From positions 62,001-126,000 of IMG/VR virus record IMGVR_UViG_3300034105_003474: 64,000 nucleotides of DNA; one strand, 5' to 3'. The stretch is from a virus. The notes beneath the pieces were generated by a model. The model ran no database searches, was not told the origin of the DNA, and saw nothing but the letters and a program-made list of their open reading frames with translations. This document shows, piece after piece, positions 7,171 to 15,130 of the stretch (the first letter of the stretch is position 1; every line of letters begins with the position of its first letter). Made by a program: the position numbers and the translations under genes.

Positions 7171-9099
7171 TCATTTGATTGGGCAAGCCCCTGTTGCGCA
7201 GTCATCAAGCGTTAGATCTAGACCTGTTGCCTGACTGAGAGGGATGCTTGTGTCAATTTTCTTTATTAGCGAGCCGTACTGTTCTGATGTGATTTCTTCG
7301 TACGGTGGCAGAGGGAAGTTGTGGTCGGCATGCAAAAGGAATGACACAGATTTCACTCCCGTGTCGTAATTCTTGGATAGCCATTCTTTGATGGATTCAA
7401 GTTCTTCCTTGCGGTAATACACGGTTACGGAAACGGCATTGTCTGCCCATTCGGTTTGCATTTTGCGCACCCACTCAAGTTGCTCCACTGCTGTCATGTT
7501 TTCTGCAAGGATTGCGTTGTCTGGTGATTTGCATGGGAACTCAACTACATAGCGTGTGTGGTCTTCTCTGCCGTCAATACCGATGTCCCAAACAACCTTG
7601 TGTCCTCGTTTGCGGAGACCCTCAACAAGGGCGTCAGACGCTCCAAAACGCACCCTACGGATGTAGAACGGTGCGAATGCTGGATGTATGCCCGGTGTTA
7701 TGCCGGGAAGCAATGAGAGCGTGCCAGATGGTTGAACTGTTGTCAATCGGACAGAACGAGGGTATCCGTTCTCCTTTGAATACTTGACATCAAATTCGTC
7801 AAGATTTCGGTAAGCCTCATCCAGCCAAGAAACCTGTTCTTCTGAAGCCTGCAATACACCCGAGATGCTTTGACCTAGTCGCGCATTCTTGGACACGATC
7901 GCATTGGTTTTGGCATACGGGTAACTGAGCCTTGTGATCTGCTTTTGCACGATATAAAGCAACTCAGATAGTTCTTTGAATTGTTCAATTGAACAGATAT
8001 TTGGGAGGAATATGGTTGAAAGGTTGCACGATTCACCGTCACCCAAACCGATTTCTGCACATGGGTTGAAGCCCTCAATTGTCTTGTCTGCACGCTCCTC
8101 TTTGAGGCGTCCAAACTTCCGTGCAAGCCTGCGGTTAACTAAACCGTACGGTTCACCACCACCCGTATAGCCCTTCCACAGTTCTGGCATGATGTGGTCG
8201 TAGTAGTCAGCGTAGATGCTGTTGTTGCTGTTGGCACGGTAGCCCGGAATTTCCCCTGATGCCCAGTTCTTCGCACGGAGGAACAGAACATCGTCAGGGT
8301 CGCCGATTGCGATCTGTGCTGAACGGCGGGATGAACCCGAAACGACAACACGACCGATGATGTTGCAAATATCTAGGACATCAATTGAGCGAAGTTTTTT
8401 ACCTTCTCGGTTTTGAAGCACCTTGGAAATATCTTCAATTCCATCAATCAGCGCTTGTGGTCCGCTTGCCGTTCCACCAAATGTCTTGAGGGGTGCGCCG
8501 AATTGGCGAATAAGAATCGTTGAATACGAGAACGACTTCCCTGTATCAAAATACGACTTCAGTACGCTGTGTAGGAGTCGCCTCCAACCCTGTCGCGAGT
8601 CAGGGACAATAATGTCCGCATCGTTTGATCGCTCGTGAGTGATTTTTACATTGGTTAGAACCTTTGGAAGGTCATGAATTTTTGCTCGCTCTACAGAGAA
8701 ACCAACTCCGCCACCAAGCATGAGGTGGTCAAAAAGGAATTCAAAATCTTCTACTTTTTCTATGTTTACGAAATAGCAGTTATTCAATGATGCCGCGTTG
8801 AACTGTTTGATGAGCGGGGTTCCGAGTTGCCATAGTGCGCGACCCGAGAATGATCCTCGCAGGTTGAATACATGGTCGTAAAGTTTTTCTGCTTGATCTT
8901 GTGTTAGCGGGGTTCCAATGTCTATTGCTCCGTTTACACAGCGTTGTACTGTTTCTGCCCAAATTTCGTTTCGGTCTAGTTCTTCAATCCTGCGGGAGTA
9001 TGTACGAAGATAGACAACTTCACCCAAACCGCTGAAACCCCATGGTGGTGTTTGCGTCTTGTAGCGGTCAACAAATTCTTGGGTGATTTTTGATGTCAT
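7171..9099 (-). CDS. nrdJ: Class II (adenosylcobalamin-dependent) ribonucleotide reductase
   Basis: A 642-residue monomeric reductase of the Lactobacillus leichmannii RTPR type. Visible residues are C108 in NNCYF (active-site pair partner), NPCAE at 345-349 (radical cysteine C347 and E349), C358 (the second redox cysteine; the 11-residue spacing equals that of C408/C419 in the model enzyme) and a C-terminal pair C634/C639 in DDCATGACPIK for re-reduction. It makes deoxynucleotides for phage DNA and needs B12 cofactor from the host, but not oxygen or a second subunit. It is about 100 residues shorter than the model enzyme. Two small genes follow in the same operon. Confidence 0.95.
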   Translation of the reverse strand: MTSKITQEFVDRYKTQTPPWGFSGLGEVVYLRTYSRRIEELDRNEIWAETVQRCVNGAIDIGTPLTQDQAEKLYDHVFNLRGSFSGRALWQLGTPLIKQFNAASLNNCYFVNIEKVEDFEFLFDHLMLGGGVGFSVERAKIHDLPKVLTNVKITHERSNDADIIVPDSRQGWRRLLHSVLKSYFDTGKSFSYSTILIRQFGAPLKTFGGTASGPQALIDGIEDISKVLQNREGKKLRSIDVLDICNIIGRVVVSGSSRRSAQIAIGDPDDVLFLRAKNWASGEIPGYRANSNNSIYADYYDHIMPELWKGYTGGGEPYGLVNRRLARKFGRLKEERADKTIEGFNPCAEIGLGDGESCNLSTIFLPNICSIEQFKELSELLYIVQKQITRLSYPYAKTNAIVSKNARLGQSISGVLQASEEQVSWLDEAYRNLDEFDVKYSKENGYPRSVRLTTVQPSGTLSLLPGITPGIHPAFAPFYIRRVRFGASDALVEGLRKRGHKVVWDIGIDGREDHTRYVVEFPCKSPDNAILAENMTAVEQLEWVRKMQTEWADNAVSVTVYYRKEELESIKEWLSKNYDTGVKSVSFLLHADHNFPLPPYEEITSEQYGSLIKKIDTSIPLSQATGLDLTLDDCATGACPIK

Positions 9100-9172
9100 T
9101 TTGTTCTCTTTCGGTGTAGGTGCAATTTAGGCAGAGAACTATATTACAGCACCAAGGGTTTTAAGTAAAATC

Positions 9173-9466
9173 CTAATTACTAGTAAGGTTATATTTTCGT
9201 GCTTCTTCTAGAGGTATGACTTGACCAACAGCGAATTTCCGTATCTTCGTGAAAACTCCCGGTGATACTTCTTCGGGCATAAAAAAATCTTCTTCAACTC
9301 TGAATGTTTGTTTACCGTCTAAAGAGTTGAACAGTCCAAGACCAAATATTTTTGTTGGTGGTTTATGGTTATCTGGCACACAGTTGCCGCTCGGGTCACC
9401 ACACACTATGCATGCTTCCGTTGACGCCCTCAAGATTTCTATGTCACCATATATGTATTCAGGCAT
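9173..9466 (-). CDS. Small protein with CxxC...C motif (97 aa)
   Basis: It begins MPEYIYGDIEILRASTEACI. An ATG at 9466 is preferred to the TTG at 9472. A compact metal-site-like CIVCGDPSGNC (CxxCx6C) is followed by KPPTKIFG, then a beta-rich C-terminus ending VIPLEEARKYNL. Similar short proteins with a CIVCG...GDC element are frequent in actinobacterial phages, with no assigned role. It lies upstream of the RNR gene on the same strand and downstream of a minus-strand terminator, so it may open the RNR transcript. Confidence 0.6.
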   Translation of the reverse strand: MPEYIYGDIEILRASTEACIVCGDPSGNCVPDNHKPPTKIFGLGLFNSLDGKQTFRVEEDFFMPEEVSPGVFTKIRKFAVGQVIPLEEARKYNLTSN

Positions 9467-9506
9467 AAACAAGTGTATCTCGCCAAAGGCTTGCTGTTCA
9501 CATGAA

Positions 9507-9532
9507 AAAGGAGCGCCTTTCGGCGCTCCTTT
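9507..9532 (-). terminator. Rho-independent terminator (minus direction)
   Basis: A perfect 11-bp hairpin (AAAGGAGCGCC, loop 9518-9521) ends in a T-run when read on the minus strand, directly downstream of the 80-residue gene at 9571-9813. It separates that gene from the RNR cluster. Confidence 0.9.
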
Positions 9533-9570
9533 CCTCTATGCGAGGGGGCATAGATCCGTGACCCATTTAA

Positions 9571-9813
9571 TTATTTTTTGGGTGCGAACTTGTTCTCTTG
9601 TTGCAAAACCTTCATTTCTTCCGCAAAAACTGCATCAAACTCGTCCTTGTAGCGGATCTGAAGAACAAAAGATGCACGACGCTTTGCCTCTAGTTTGCGC
9701 TTTGCATCAACCCTACGGGCTTCTGCGCGACGATTGCGTTCCTCTTCGGGTAGTGGCTTCCTGCCTCGGGTAACGCCTAGTTTGTTCTTCATCTGCTCAT
9801 ATGTTGTTGCCAT
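9571..9813 (-). CDS. Small highly charged helical protein (80 aa)
   Basis: The protein is dominated by Arg, Lys and Glu: a GRKPLPEEERNRR stretch leads to a predicted long basic helix (about residues 25-50) and a less charged C-terminus. It resembles small DNA- or RNA-binding phage proteins. It is monocistronic: a terminator lies 38 bases downstream and a regulatory-looking intergenic region upstream. The start is ATG 9813. Confidence 0.6.
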   Translation of the reverse strand: MATTYEQMKNKLGVTRGRKPLPEEERNRRAEARRVDAKRKLEAKRRASFVLQIRYKDEFDAVFAEEMKVLQQENKFAPKK

Positions 9814-9840
9814 TGTGGCTCCTATGTGTTGTCTAGTGGG

Positions 9841-9912
9841 TACTTAATTAATAAGTAGATAATAACTAACCATTTGAGATAAAGCAACCCTAATTTCGTA
9901 AAAATATAGGGT
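9841..9912. promoter_or_regulatory. Divergent intergenic control region with two inverted repeats
   Basis: The 133 bases between the minus gene (start 9813) and the plus phosphatase gene hold TACTTA-N5-TAAGTA at 9841-9857 and ACCCTA-N14-TAGGGT at 9887-9912 in an A/T-rich stretch. These look like operators or hairpins controlling one or both divergent transcripts. No convincing -35/-10 pair could be fixed. Confidence 0.35.
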
Positions 9913-9946
9913 GACATAGCGCATAAATAGGCTTAAATCGGGGGTT

Positions 9947-10492
9947 GTGGCGGAGACGCTAGAGGACTACACTTACGGTATGGATAATATAAACATACCT
10001 AAAACATCAATAATCACCGAATTACCTACCGTAATGAACCTAAAAGAAGCACAGTTAAATTGCCGTGACTTTGACGCAGTAATTACAGCAGGACCATCTA
10101 GGCGGGAAGTTAGCGCCTTCGGACACCCGATACATAAAGTCGTTGAATTCCACGACACCATGTTTGAGAACAACGGCGGACCATCATACGAAAATGTTGC
10201 AGAACTCATTGAGTTCGGCGTAGGAGTCCCAAAACTCTTGGTTCACTGCCATGCGGGCATTTCTCGTTCTACAGCAACAGCATGGGGAGTGGCAATCGCC
10301 AACGGTCAAGAACCTTTGGAAGCATTCCTGCAACTACAACAAAACCACCCCAACGAAAGCAGTGTTTTTAGTCGCGGATTCAAGAGAACATTCGCCCCCA
10401 ACATCCTCATAGTGAAACACCTTGACAAGTATTTCAACCTAGGTACAACCCTTCTTGAAATCCGACAGAAGCACACAGAGGGTGGCTGGTAA
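9947..10492 (+). CDS. Cys-based protein phosphatase (dual-specificity type)
   Basis: A 181-residue protein with the complete signature HCHAGISRSTA: nucleophile C101, phosphate-loop R107 and the following S108. A FHD at about 68-70 is the likely general acid. The core matches small dual-specificity phosphatases that remove phosphate from Ser/Thr/Tyr. The start is uncertain. GTG 9947 has its G-rich site too close, and ATG 9980 is an alternative that removes 11 residues outside the fold. The HDAC-like gene begins 4 bases after its stop. Confidence 0.88.
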   Translation: MAETLEDYTYGMDNINIPKTSIITELPTVMNLKEAQLNCRDFDAVITAGPSRREVSAFGHPIHKVVEFHDTMFENNGGPSYENVAELIEFGVGVPKLLVHCHAGISRSTATAWGVAIANGQEPLEAFLQLQQNHPNESSVFSRGFKRTFAPNILIVKHLDKYFNLGTTLLEIRQKHTEGGW

Positions 10493-10496
10493 AGAT

Positions 10497-11438
10497 ATGA
10501 AAGTATTTTGGAACAGCGATTACACGAACATTTCCCACGACTTTGACACATCACGCAAATCAAACAACATTGTTGCGCTGATCAAAGAAAACCAAGAAAT
10601 GCCATCACAGTTGAGACTGCATAAAGATATCCCAAATGTAGACATCTGTGATCCTTACACGAAGACCGATGTGGAAGTCACTGAAAGTTTGATCAACTCT
10701 TGGCTAACCAAAAATTATGCTGAAGCGCTGAGGACGAACAACAATAGGCTTCTGTCTGAAAGTCAAGGTTTCAGATGGTGCCCTAACACTTATGCTTTTG
10801 CTCGCGCCCATGCGCACGGGTTGATTGCGTCAGTTGATGAGGTCAAATCGGTTGGCGGCAGGTGTGGAAGTTTGTCTTCAGGTCTCCACCATGCTTCTAT
10901 GGGTTCTGGTGCGGGTTTCTGCACTATCAACGGGATTGCTTTGTCAGCGATCTACGCTCATGGGCAAGGTTTTGAGCCAATCATTCTTGACTTTGATGCC
11001 CACTGTGGCGGTGGAACAATGAACTTTCTGAACAAGTTCAACAACTCGTTGGATCACGAACAGACACCTATTCAGCATATTGATATGTCTACAAATCATT
11101 TTGATTCCTATGAAAGCGACGCAAAGTGGTCTTATCTTAATGTTCGTGGTATCAACGACGATTATCTTGACTGCATTAAAGAAGCACTTGAAATCGCCCG
11201 TCCATTAGTGACTGACAAAACTGTATTCATATACAATGCGGGTATTGACCCAATGGATGCATACGAAATTGATCAAGAAGTGATCAAACAGAGAGAAAAG
11301 TTGGTATCTAATTTCATTGGTGACAGCAAAGCAATATTCGCCCTCGCTGGTGGATACTCAGGTCAAAATACAACACGAGACGATGTGGCAAAAACGCATC
11401 TTTACAATATTTACGGATGGGCATGGAGCCAGAAATAG
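10497..11438 (+). CDS. Histone-deacetylase-fold hydrolase (arginase/HDAC superfamily)
   Basis: A 313-residue protein with the HDAC catalytic set in order: tandem histidines HH (131-132), GFC (140-142), the zinc-site LDFDAH with D165, D167 and H169 followed by GGGT (equivalent to DxDxHxGxGT), the second zinc aspartate in NAGIDP (D251), and a late AGGY. It probably removes acetyl groups from lysines or from small amines such as acetylpolyamines. The substrate cannot be told from sequence. It follows the phosphatase gene closely. The start is ATG 10497, since an upstream in-frame start at 10455 would lie inside the phosphatase. Confidence 0.87.
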   Translation: MKVFWNSDYTNISHDFDTSRKSNNIVALIKENQEMPSQLRLHKDIPNVDICDPYTKTDVEVTESLINSWLTKNYAEALRTNNNRLLSESQGFRWCPNTYAFARAHAHGLIASVDEVKSVGGRCGSLSSGLHHASMGSGAGFCTINGIALSAIYAHGQGFEPIILDFDAHCGGGTMNFLNKFNNSLDHEQTPIQHIDMSTNHFDSYESDAKWSYLNVRGINDDYLDCIKEALEIARPLVTDKTVFIYNAGIDPMDAYEIDQEVIKQREKLVSNFIGDSKAIFALAGGYSGQNTTRDDVAKTHLYNIYGWAWSQK

Positions 11439-11692
11439 TTCACGGGTTGTACGCAACCTACACAAACATCAAATGCAGATGCACGGAGTGCAAACAAGCC
11501 GCCGCCGAATATATGCGTGCCTACAGAAAAACCAGTGCAGGTAAATCTCAGGCTAAATTTCATCAAATTGTTGCCAACAAACGGTCACAAATTGCTATTC
11601 AATGGGTGAAAAATAACCATCCTCAAGAGTGGGCTAAAATATGTGAGCAAGCATTACATGGCTTGGACAAGAAAAAAAATGGAGACAAATAA
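11423..11692 (+). CDS. Small Cys-motif protein (89 aa)
   Basis: It overlaps the end of the HDAC-like gene by 16 bases. The N-terminus holds YTNIKCRCTECKQAAAEYMRAYR, a pattern (CRCxxC followed by an Ala-rich basic helix) common in short actinophage proteins and possibly a metal-binding DNA-contact motif. The rest is a helical basic tail. ATG 11423 is preferred; ATG 11417 is the alternative. The function is unknown. Confidence 0.6.
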   Translation: MEPEIVHGLYATYTNIKCRCTECKQAAAEYMRAYRKTSAGKSQAKFHQIVANKRSQIAIQWVKNNHPQEWAKICEQALHGLDKKKNGDK

Positions 11693-11693
11693 T

Positions 11694-11924
11694 ATGGACT
11701 CAGAATATGATGAGATATTAGAGAAGTTGGAAGGTTTTATAAAAGAAACCGAAAAAAGGATCAAACAACTTGTTTCCGAAATCCAATCCCTAAAACTTGA
11801 GGTACAAGGTCTTGACCGTGGCGTTAAACAGAACCAAATCGCAAACGATCAGATCAAAGGGACATTGGGCTCCACATTAAAGACCTTGGGCGACCACTCT
11901 AAAGGGTTCGGCAAAAATGCTTGA
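11694..11924 (+). CDS. Coiled-coil protein (76 aa)
   Basis: Starts at ATG 11694, eight bases after a GGAG site and directly after the previous stop. Almost the whole protein (EILEKLEGFIKETEKRIKQL...) shows heptad hydrophobic spacing, so it is probably a dimeric coiled coil. It overlaps the next small gene by 8 bases. The function is unknown. Confidence 0.6.
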   Translation: MDSEYDEILEKLEGFIKETEKRIKQLVSEIQSLKLEVQGLDRGVKQNQIANDQIKGTLGSTLKTLGDHSKGFGKNA

Positions 11925-12075
11925 AAAGACATATGTAGCGGAACAAGGATTCAACCATTTAGTTAATAGCGAATTAGAAAAATTGCGCTTAGAGGTAGTG
12001 AATCTAAAGAAACAAATTGAGTATCTAAAAAGTGATTTGCGTTATCTAGAACTGCAAAACATTAAATACTTGTAG
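11917..12075 (+). CDS. Short coiled-coil protein (52 aa)
   Basis: A 52-residue frame, MLEKTYVAEQGFNHLVNSEL..., begins inside the end of the previous gene (ATG 11917). It shows leucine/isoleucine heptads in its second half (LEKLRLEVVNLKKQIEYLK). Overlap, same strand and similar character to the upstream coiled coil support it as a real gene, and the two products may pair. It ends 3 bases before the convergent minus gene. Confidence 0.5.
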   Translation: MLEKTYVAEQGFNHLVNSELEKLRLEVVNLKKQIEYLKSDLRYLELQNIKYL

Positions 12076-12078
12076 TTC

Positions 12079-12426
12079 TTATTTTGCCTTCACTACACCA
12101 TCAGGGATAACAGCAAATCGGCATTTCCCTTCAGGGGCAACAGGCAAAGCGATAATTTTGCAAGATGATCCACCTTCATAGAGAACACAATTTGAGCATT
12201 TAACCCCGATTGATGCAACCTCATTTTTTGTTGGTTCGTCGTAACCAGCCCACACTCCAGTGTAGTCCTGATTAAACTTTCCGTACTGTTTAGTGATTTG
12301 TATCAAAGCATCAGCAAGCGCTTTTTCTTCAGGGTGAAGATTCGGCTCCATCGGTTTCGGCATGCTGACGATTCTCATCGGAAGTCGCGCCATCAGCATC
12401 TCTATAATTGATTTTTCGTCGCTCAT
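12079..12426 (-). CDS. Small Cys-rich protein, possible metal-cluster domain (115 aa)
   Basis: The start ATG 12426 lies two bases after the nuclease stop. The C-terminal third carries VKCSNCVLYEGGSSC followed by GKCRF, four cysteines in the pattern CxxC...C...C. Similar modules occur in small phage proteins near head genes and resemble iron-sulfur (HiPIP-like) or zinc sites. The N-terminal half is helical, with the acidic PEEKALADALIQITKQYG. It is the last gene of the long minus-strand operon before the strand switch. Confidence 0.6.
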   Translation of the reverse strand: MSDEKSIIEMLMARLPMRIVSMPKPMEPNLHPEEKALADALIQITKQYGKFNQDYTGVWAGYDEPTKNEVASIGVKCSNCVLYEGGSSCKIIALPVAPEGKCRFAVIPDGVVKAK

Positions 12427-12427
12427 T

Positions 12428-12835
12428 TTACTTTGTTTCCTTTTTAAACTCCGCCCAAGTTTTATCCCCAACACCGTAATATTCTCTGGCGTTTCCTGAT
12501 TCAATCATATCAATATTCAGGCATGCTGTTTGAGCGTCATCAATTTTGTCTGATGAATAAATTCTTGCCAAAACACGACCATACTTGTCATTCTTGTCAG
12601 GAATGGTGTTAACAAAAACCCATTTGTGGTTAGTCATCCAATCTTCAACAAACTTTTTTGCTTTAATACCCAACTCTTTTTCCTTCAGATCTTTCGTTCT
12701 TGACTCTGGTGTATTGATCCCATATAGGCGAACACGAATTTTATGATGCACGCTGAAACCAAGATCAACCATAAGGTCAACCGTGTCTCCGTCAACTACT
12801 TTTAGAATTGTTGCTCCATACCAAAATCTTTCCAT
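12428..12835 (-). CDS. Staphylococcal-nuclease-like (thermonuclease) protein
   Basis: A 135-residue SNase fold with VVDGDTVDL (calcium aspartates near 14-18), RVRLYGINTPE (catalytic Arg and Glu) and KYGRVLARI (second catalytic Arg). It would cleave DNA or RNA in a calcium-dependent way. I see no signal peptide, so it would act in the host cell, or in the virion if packaged. It sits between two Cys-rich genes downstream of the capsid gene. Confidence 0.88.
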   Translation of the reverse strand: MERFWYGATILKVVDGDTVDLMVDLGFSVHHKIRVRLYGINTPESRTKDLKEKELGIKAKKFVEDWMTNHKWVFVNTIPDKNDKYGRVLARIYSSDKIDDAQTACLNIDMIESGNAREYYGVGDKTWAEFKKETK

Positions 12836-12837
12836 GA

Positions 12838-13599
12838 TTAATCCTTTTCTTTGGAGTTCTTGTATCGCTCAAGCATTCGTTTTCCTTTAGCCGCTAACTC
12901 CCTGGCATCATCCGCGTTTTGGGGAACTGGTTCACCCCAAGCCGCTGCCGATAAAGCAAGCCGTGTTGGTTCACCTTTTTCATCTTTCATTGGTCCTGAA
13001 GGATTAGTGAAAAACCTTGTTAGGAATGAACCTTTTCTTCGCATCTTTTCTGGTGTGTCTGCTCTTCCCTTAACACCGGGTTTCAGGTTTGATCCTTCTG
13101 TCCTATTGAAGTGCGCTCTTCCAGCGGCAGTTAAACCACCCTTTGGATCACGCAACGGTTTAGCGGACTTCTCTTTAACGATCGGACCACCAGCAACCCA
13201 TGCGCGACAAGTTCTCTTTGATGCACACTTAAAATCAAACGCTTCGCAATAACCAAGTTCGCCAGCGCTATCAATTGCTTCCCATTCGTCCTGACGATCC
13301 CCACCAGTTACACCTTTATTGATGCAATCTTTCATGGAGGGAGTTTGAATGAAAAGCGAACAGTTGCCACACAATTGTTTTTTTGCTGAACTACTACTTA
13401 CATCCCATTCTTTCGCCAACTTATCCCAATATTCGGTATTGGGTTCAGCGGGATTCAGCGGACCATACATTGCTGTCTTGATCGCTTTGCCACGGTTACT
13501 CAGGTTCGTTGCAATATCCTGAGTCGCTTTAGGGCATTTCTTTTCCGCTTTTACCCGAACATGTATTTGTTGTTCAGCAATGATGTCAGTGAATTTCAT
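12838..13599 (-). CDS. Cys-rich phage protein with C-terminal DUF6321-like domain (253 aa)
   Basis: Two domains are visible. Residues ~20-145 have RGKAIKTAMYGPLNP, then CGNCSLF...C...GYCEAFDFKC...RTCRAWVAGG, a six-cysteine module common in phage genes near capsid proteins. Residues ~155-253 start GGLTAAGRAHFNRTEGSNL and continue through GPMKDEKGEPTRLALSAAAW, which I associate with DUF6321. The function is unknown. The cysteine pattern suggests metal or iron-sulfur binding. It follows the capsid terminator, so it may be read through or have its own promoter. Confidence 0.75.
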   Translation of the reverse strand: MKFTDIIAEQQIHVRVKAEKKCPKATQDIATNLSNRGKAIKTAMYGPLNPAEPNTEYWDKLAKEWDVSSSSAKKQLCGNCSLFIQTPSMKDCINKGVTGGDRQDEWEAIDSAGELGYCEAFDFKCASKRTCRAWVAGGPIVKEKSAKPLRDPKGGLTAAGRAHFNRTEGSNLKPGVKGRADTPEKMRRKGSFLTRFFTNPSGPMKDEKGEPTRLALSAAAWGEPVPQNADDARELAAKGKRMLERYKNSKEKD

Positions 13600-13622
13600 A
13601 TGTTCTCATTATCCCACAAAAC

Positions 13623-13666
13623 ACAAAACCCCCGCCCGAACCTTGCGGTCAGAGCGGGGGTTTTGT
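13623..13666 (-). terminator. Terminator after major capsid gene
   Basis: Inverted repeat with 13-bp arms (ACAAAACCCCCGC at 13623-13635 and its complement at 13654-13666) around an 18-base loop, ending in a T-run on either strand. It lies 15 bases after the capsid stop and separates the highly expressed capsid message from the downstream Cys-rich genes. Confidence 0.88.
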
Positions 13667-13680
13667 TAATTACTTAGTGA

Positions 13681-14997
13681 TTACGGTGCTGCTGGAGCGT
13701 TATTGAAGGTAACCTTCACGAACGACTCTGGACGCTTAACTGCAAGAGCCAAACGCTGTTCAGCAAGGATCACAATTGCGTTACGCACGAAGAAGTCTGC
13801 ATGCTGTTCGCTGATGCGAATGCTTGCTGACTCACGGTCGTAAATCTGTGCTCCCGTACCGAATGCTCCGATAAGTGCCTGACCTTCAGTCATTGCAGGG
13901 GTGTCCACAACAGGGATCCTCCACAACTTCTGCTCGCCACCCATTGCAACCGAGACTGCTACGACATAAGCGCCGTTGCCATCCTTGGTCAATTCAATGT
14001 CTTCCCAATCGTTCGGGTGCAATACAACGCCCGATGGCTCGTAGTAAGCCAAGAATGAGAGGGTAGCGGCACGACGGAGTGCGTCTGCCTTGGTGTCGCT
14101 CATACCTGCGGTTGCCGAGTAGAAACCCGACGACCAGTTGTAGGTCTGAATGCCAGTGGTGTTCATGATACCTGTAAGGTTCTCGCCCGTTCCTGAACCG
14201 TTAAGGATCTGTGCATCTTCCTGCAAGCGGAGACCGTACATCAACTCGTTGTCAATGATTGAGCGCAGTTGTGGCTCATCAGCAAGAACATTGCGGTGTG
14301 CGGCTTCCCAGTGAGCCAAGGTGCGAACAGGAGCCTGCTCACCAACGAAGGTGAAAGACGACTGTGGCTTGGCTGCAAATGCGGAACCATTACGCTCAGC
14401 AACAGGTGCCGCGTTGTTGGTGAATCCGGTCATGCGGAAGTATTCAATGATTGCAGCAGTCGTGGTGCGACTTGGGAACAAGTCACGAACACGCTTGGTG
14501 CGCATTGGAGGAACAACAAGGGCATCGCGTTGGATGGTGCCAAACTGTCCTGGGGTACCAGTTGGAAGTCCAGAGTACAAGTCTTTCTGACTGTAAACTT
14601 CACTGCTTGACTTGTATGGTGCTGGCATGTTTGCCGAACCACTTGCCAAAAGGGACTTGAACTCTGCTGAAGCAAGGAATGCCTCACCAATGCTCTTGCG
14701 ACCAAATGACTGTACTACTTGCTGTAGTTCCTGCGAAGCGTAAGCCGAAGCCTGTGCTACTGAGTCCTGTGGTTGTGAAGCCCATTGCTCAGCATCGCGC
14801 ATTGCCTCAAGACCCTCAACGAGTCCCTTGATTTCGCGGATGTCTGCCATGTTCTTGTCAAACGCGGTCTTTTGTTCTGCGGATACTACTACGGTGCCGT
14901 CTTCAATTTTGAAGTTGTCGGCGATGGTCTTGTTTTCTGCCATCTTGGTGCGCATTGCACCTTGAAGTTCAGTTAAACGGCTGTTGTCAAATGACAT
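13681..14997 (-). CDS. Major capsid protein (HK97 fold)
   Basis: 438 residues. The N-terminal ~110 residues are helical and charged, like the delta/scaffold domain of HK97-type capsid proteins, and would be removed by the prohead protease. The shell domain then shows VVPPMRTKRVRDLFPSRTTT, QILNGSGTGENLTGIMNT and the late EQHADFFVRNAIVILAEQRL segment typical of the family. ATG 14997 is chosen because AGGAG lies eight bases upstream; the in-frame GTG at 15006 would overlap that site. A promoter-like element and a 131-base leader precede it and a strong terminator follows. Confidence 0.93.
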   Translation of the reverse strand: MSFDNSRLTELQGAMRTKMAENKTIADNFKIEDGTVVVSAEQKTAFDKNMADIREIKGLVEGLEAMRDAEQWASQPQDSVAQASAYASQELQQVVQSFGRKSIGEAFLASAEFKSLLASGSANMPAPYKSSSEVYSQKDLYSGLPTGTPGQFGTIQRDALVVPPMRTKRVRDLFPSRTTTAAIIEYFRMTGFTNNAAPVAERNGSAFAAKPQSSFTFVGEQAPVRTLAHWEAAHRNVLADEPQLRSIIDNELMYGLRLQEDAQILNGSGTGENLTGIMNTTGIQTYNWSSGFYSATAGMSDTKADALRRAATLSFLAYYEPSGVVLHPNDWEDIELTKDGNGAYVVAVSVAMGGEQKLWRIPVVDTPAMTEGQALIGAFGTGAQIYDRESASIRISEQHADFFVRNAIVILAEQRLALAVKRPESFVKVTFNNAPAAP

Positions 14998-15099
14998 GTT
15001 GTTCACTCCTAGTGAATTGGATTTGGTTGGTGATTACTTATGTTTTTATTGCAGACTTCGGTAAGCACCTAGTCCAGTTACTATTACTGTAATACGAGA

Positions 15100-15128
15100 A
15101 TAACATCAAAGTAGTATTAAAAATGCAA
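15100..15128 (-). promoter_or_regulatory. Candidate capsid-gene promoter, TTGCAT type
   Basis: Reading the minus strand, GGGTTGCATTTTT places TTGCAT at 15128-15123, followed by a 17-base spacer and TGTTAT at 15105-15100. It lies in the 124-base gap between the cargo operon and the capsid start and shares its -35 and flank with the elements at 4255 and 48133. A separate capsid promoter would explain very high expression. A small palindrome ATTAC-T-GTAAT lies at 15083-15093. Confidence 0.4.
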
Positions 15129-15130
15129 CC

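Noticed and set aside
9249-9773. 174-residue plus-strand frame across two minus-strand genes
   Set aside because: It runs through the terminator hairpin at 9507-9532 and has no ribosome site. Both minus genes have better composition and starts.
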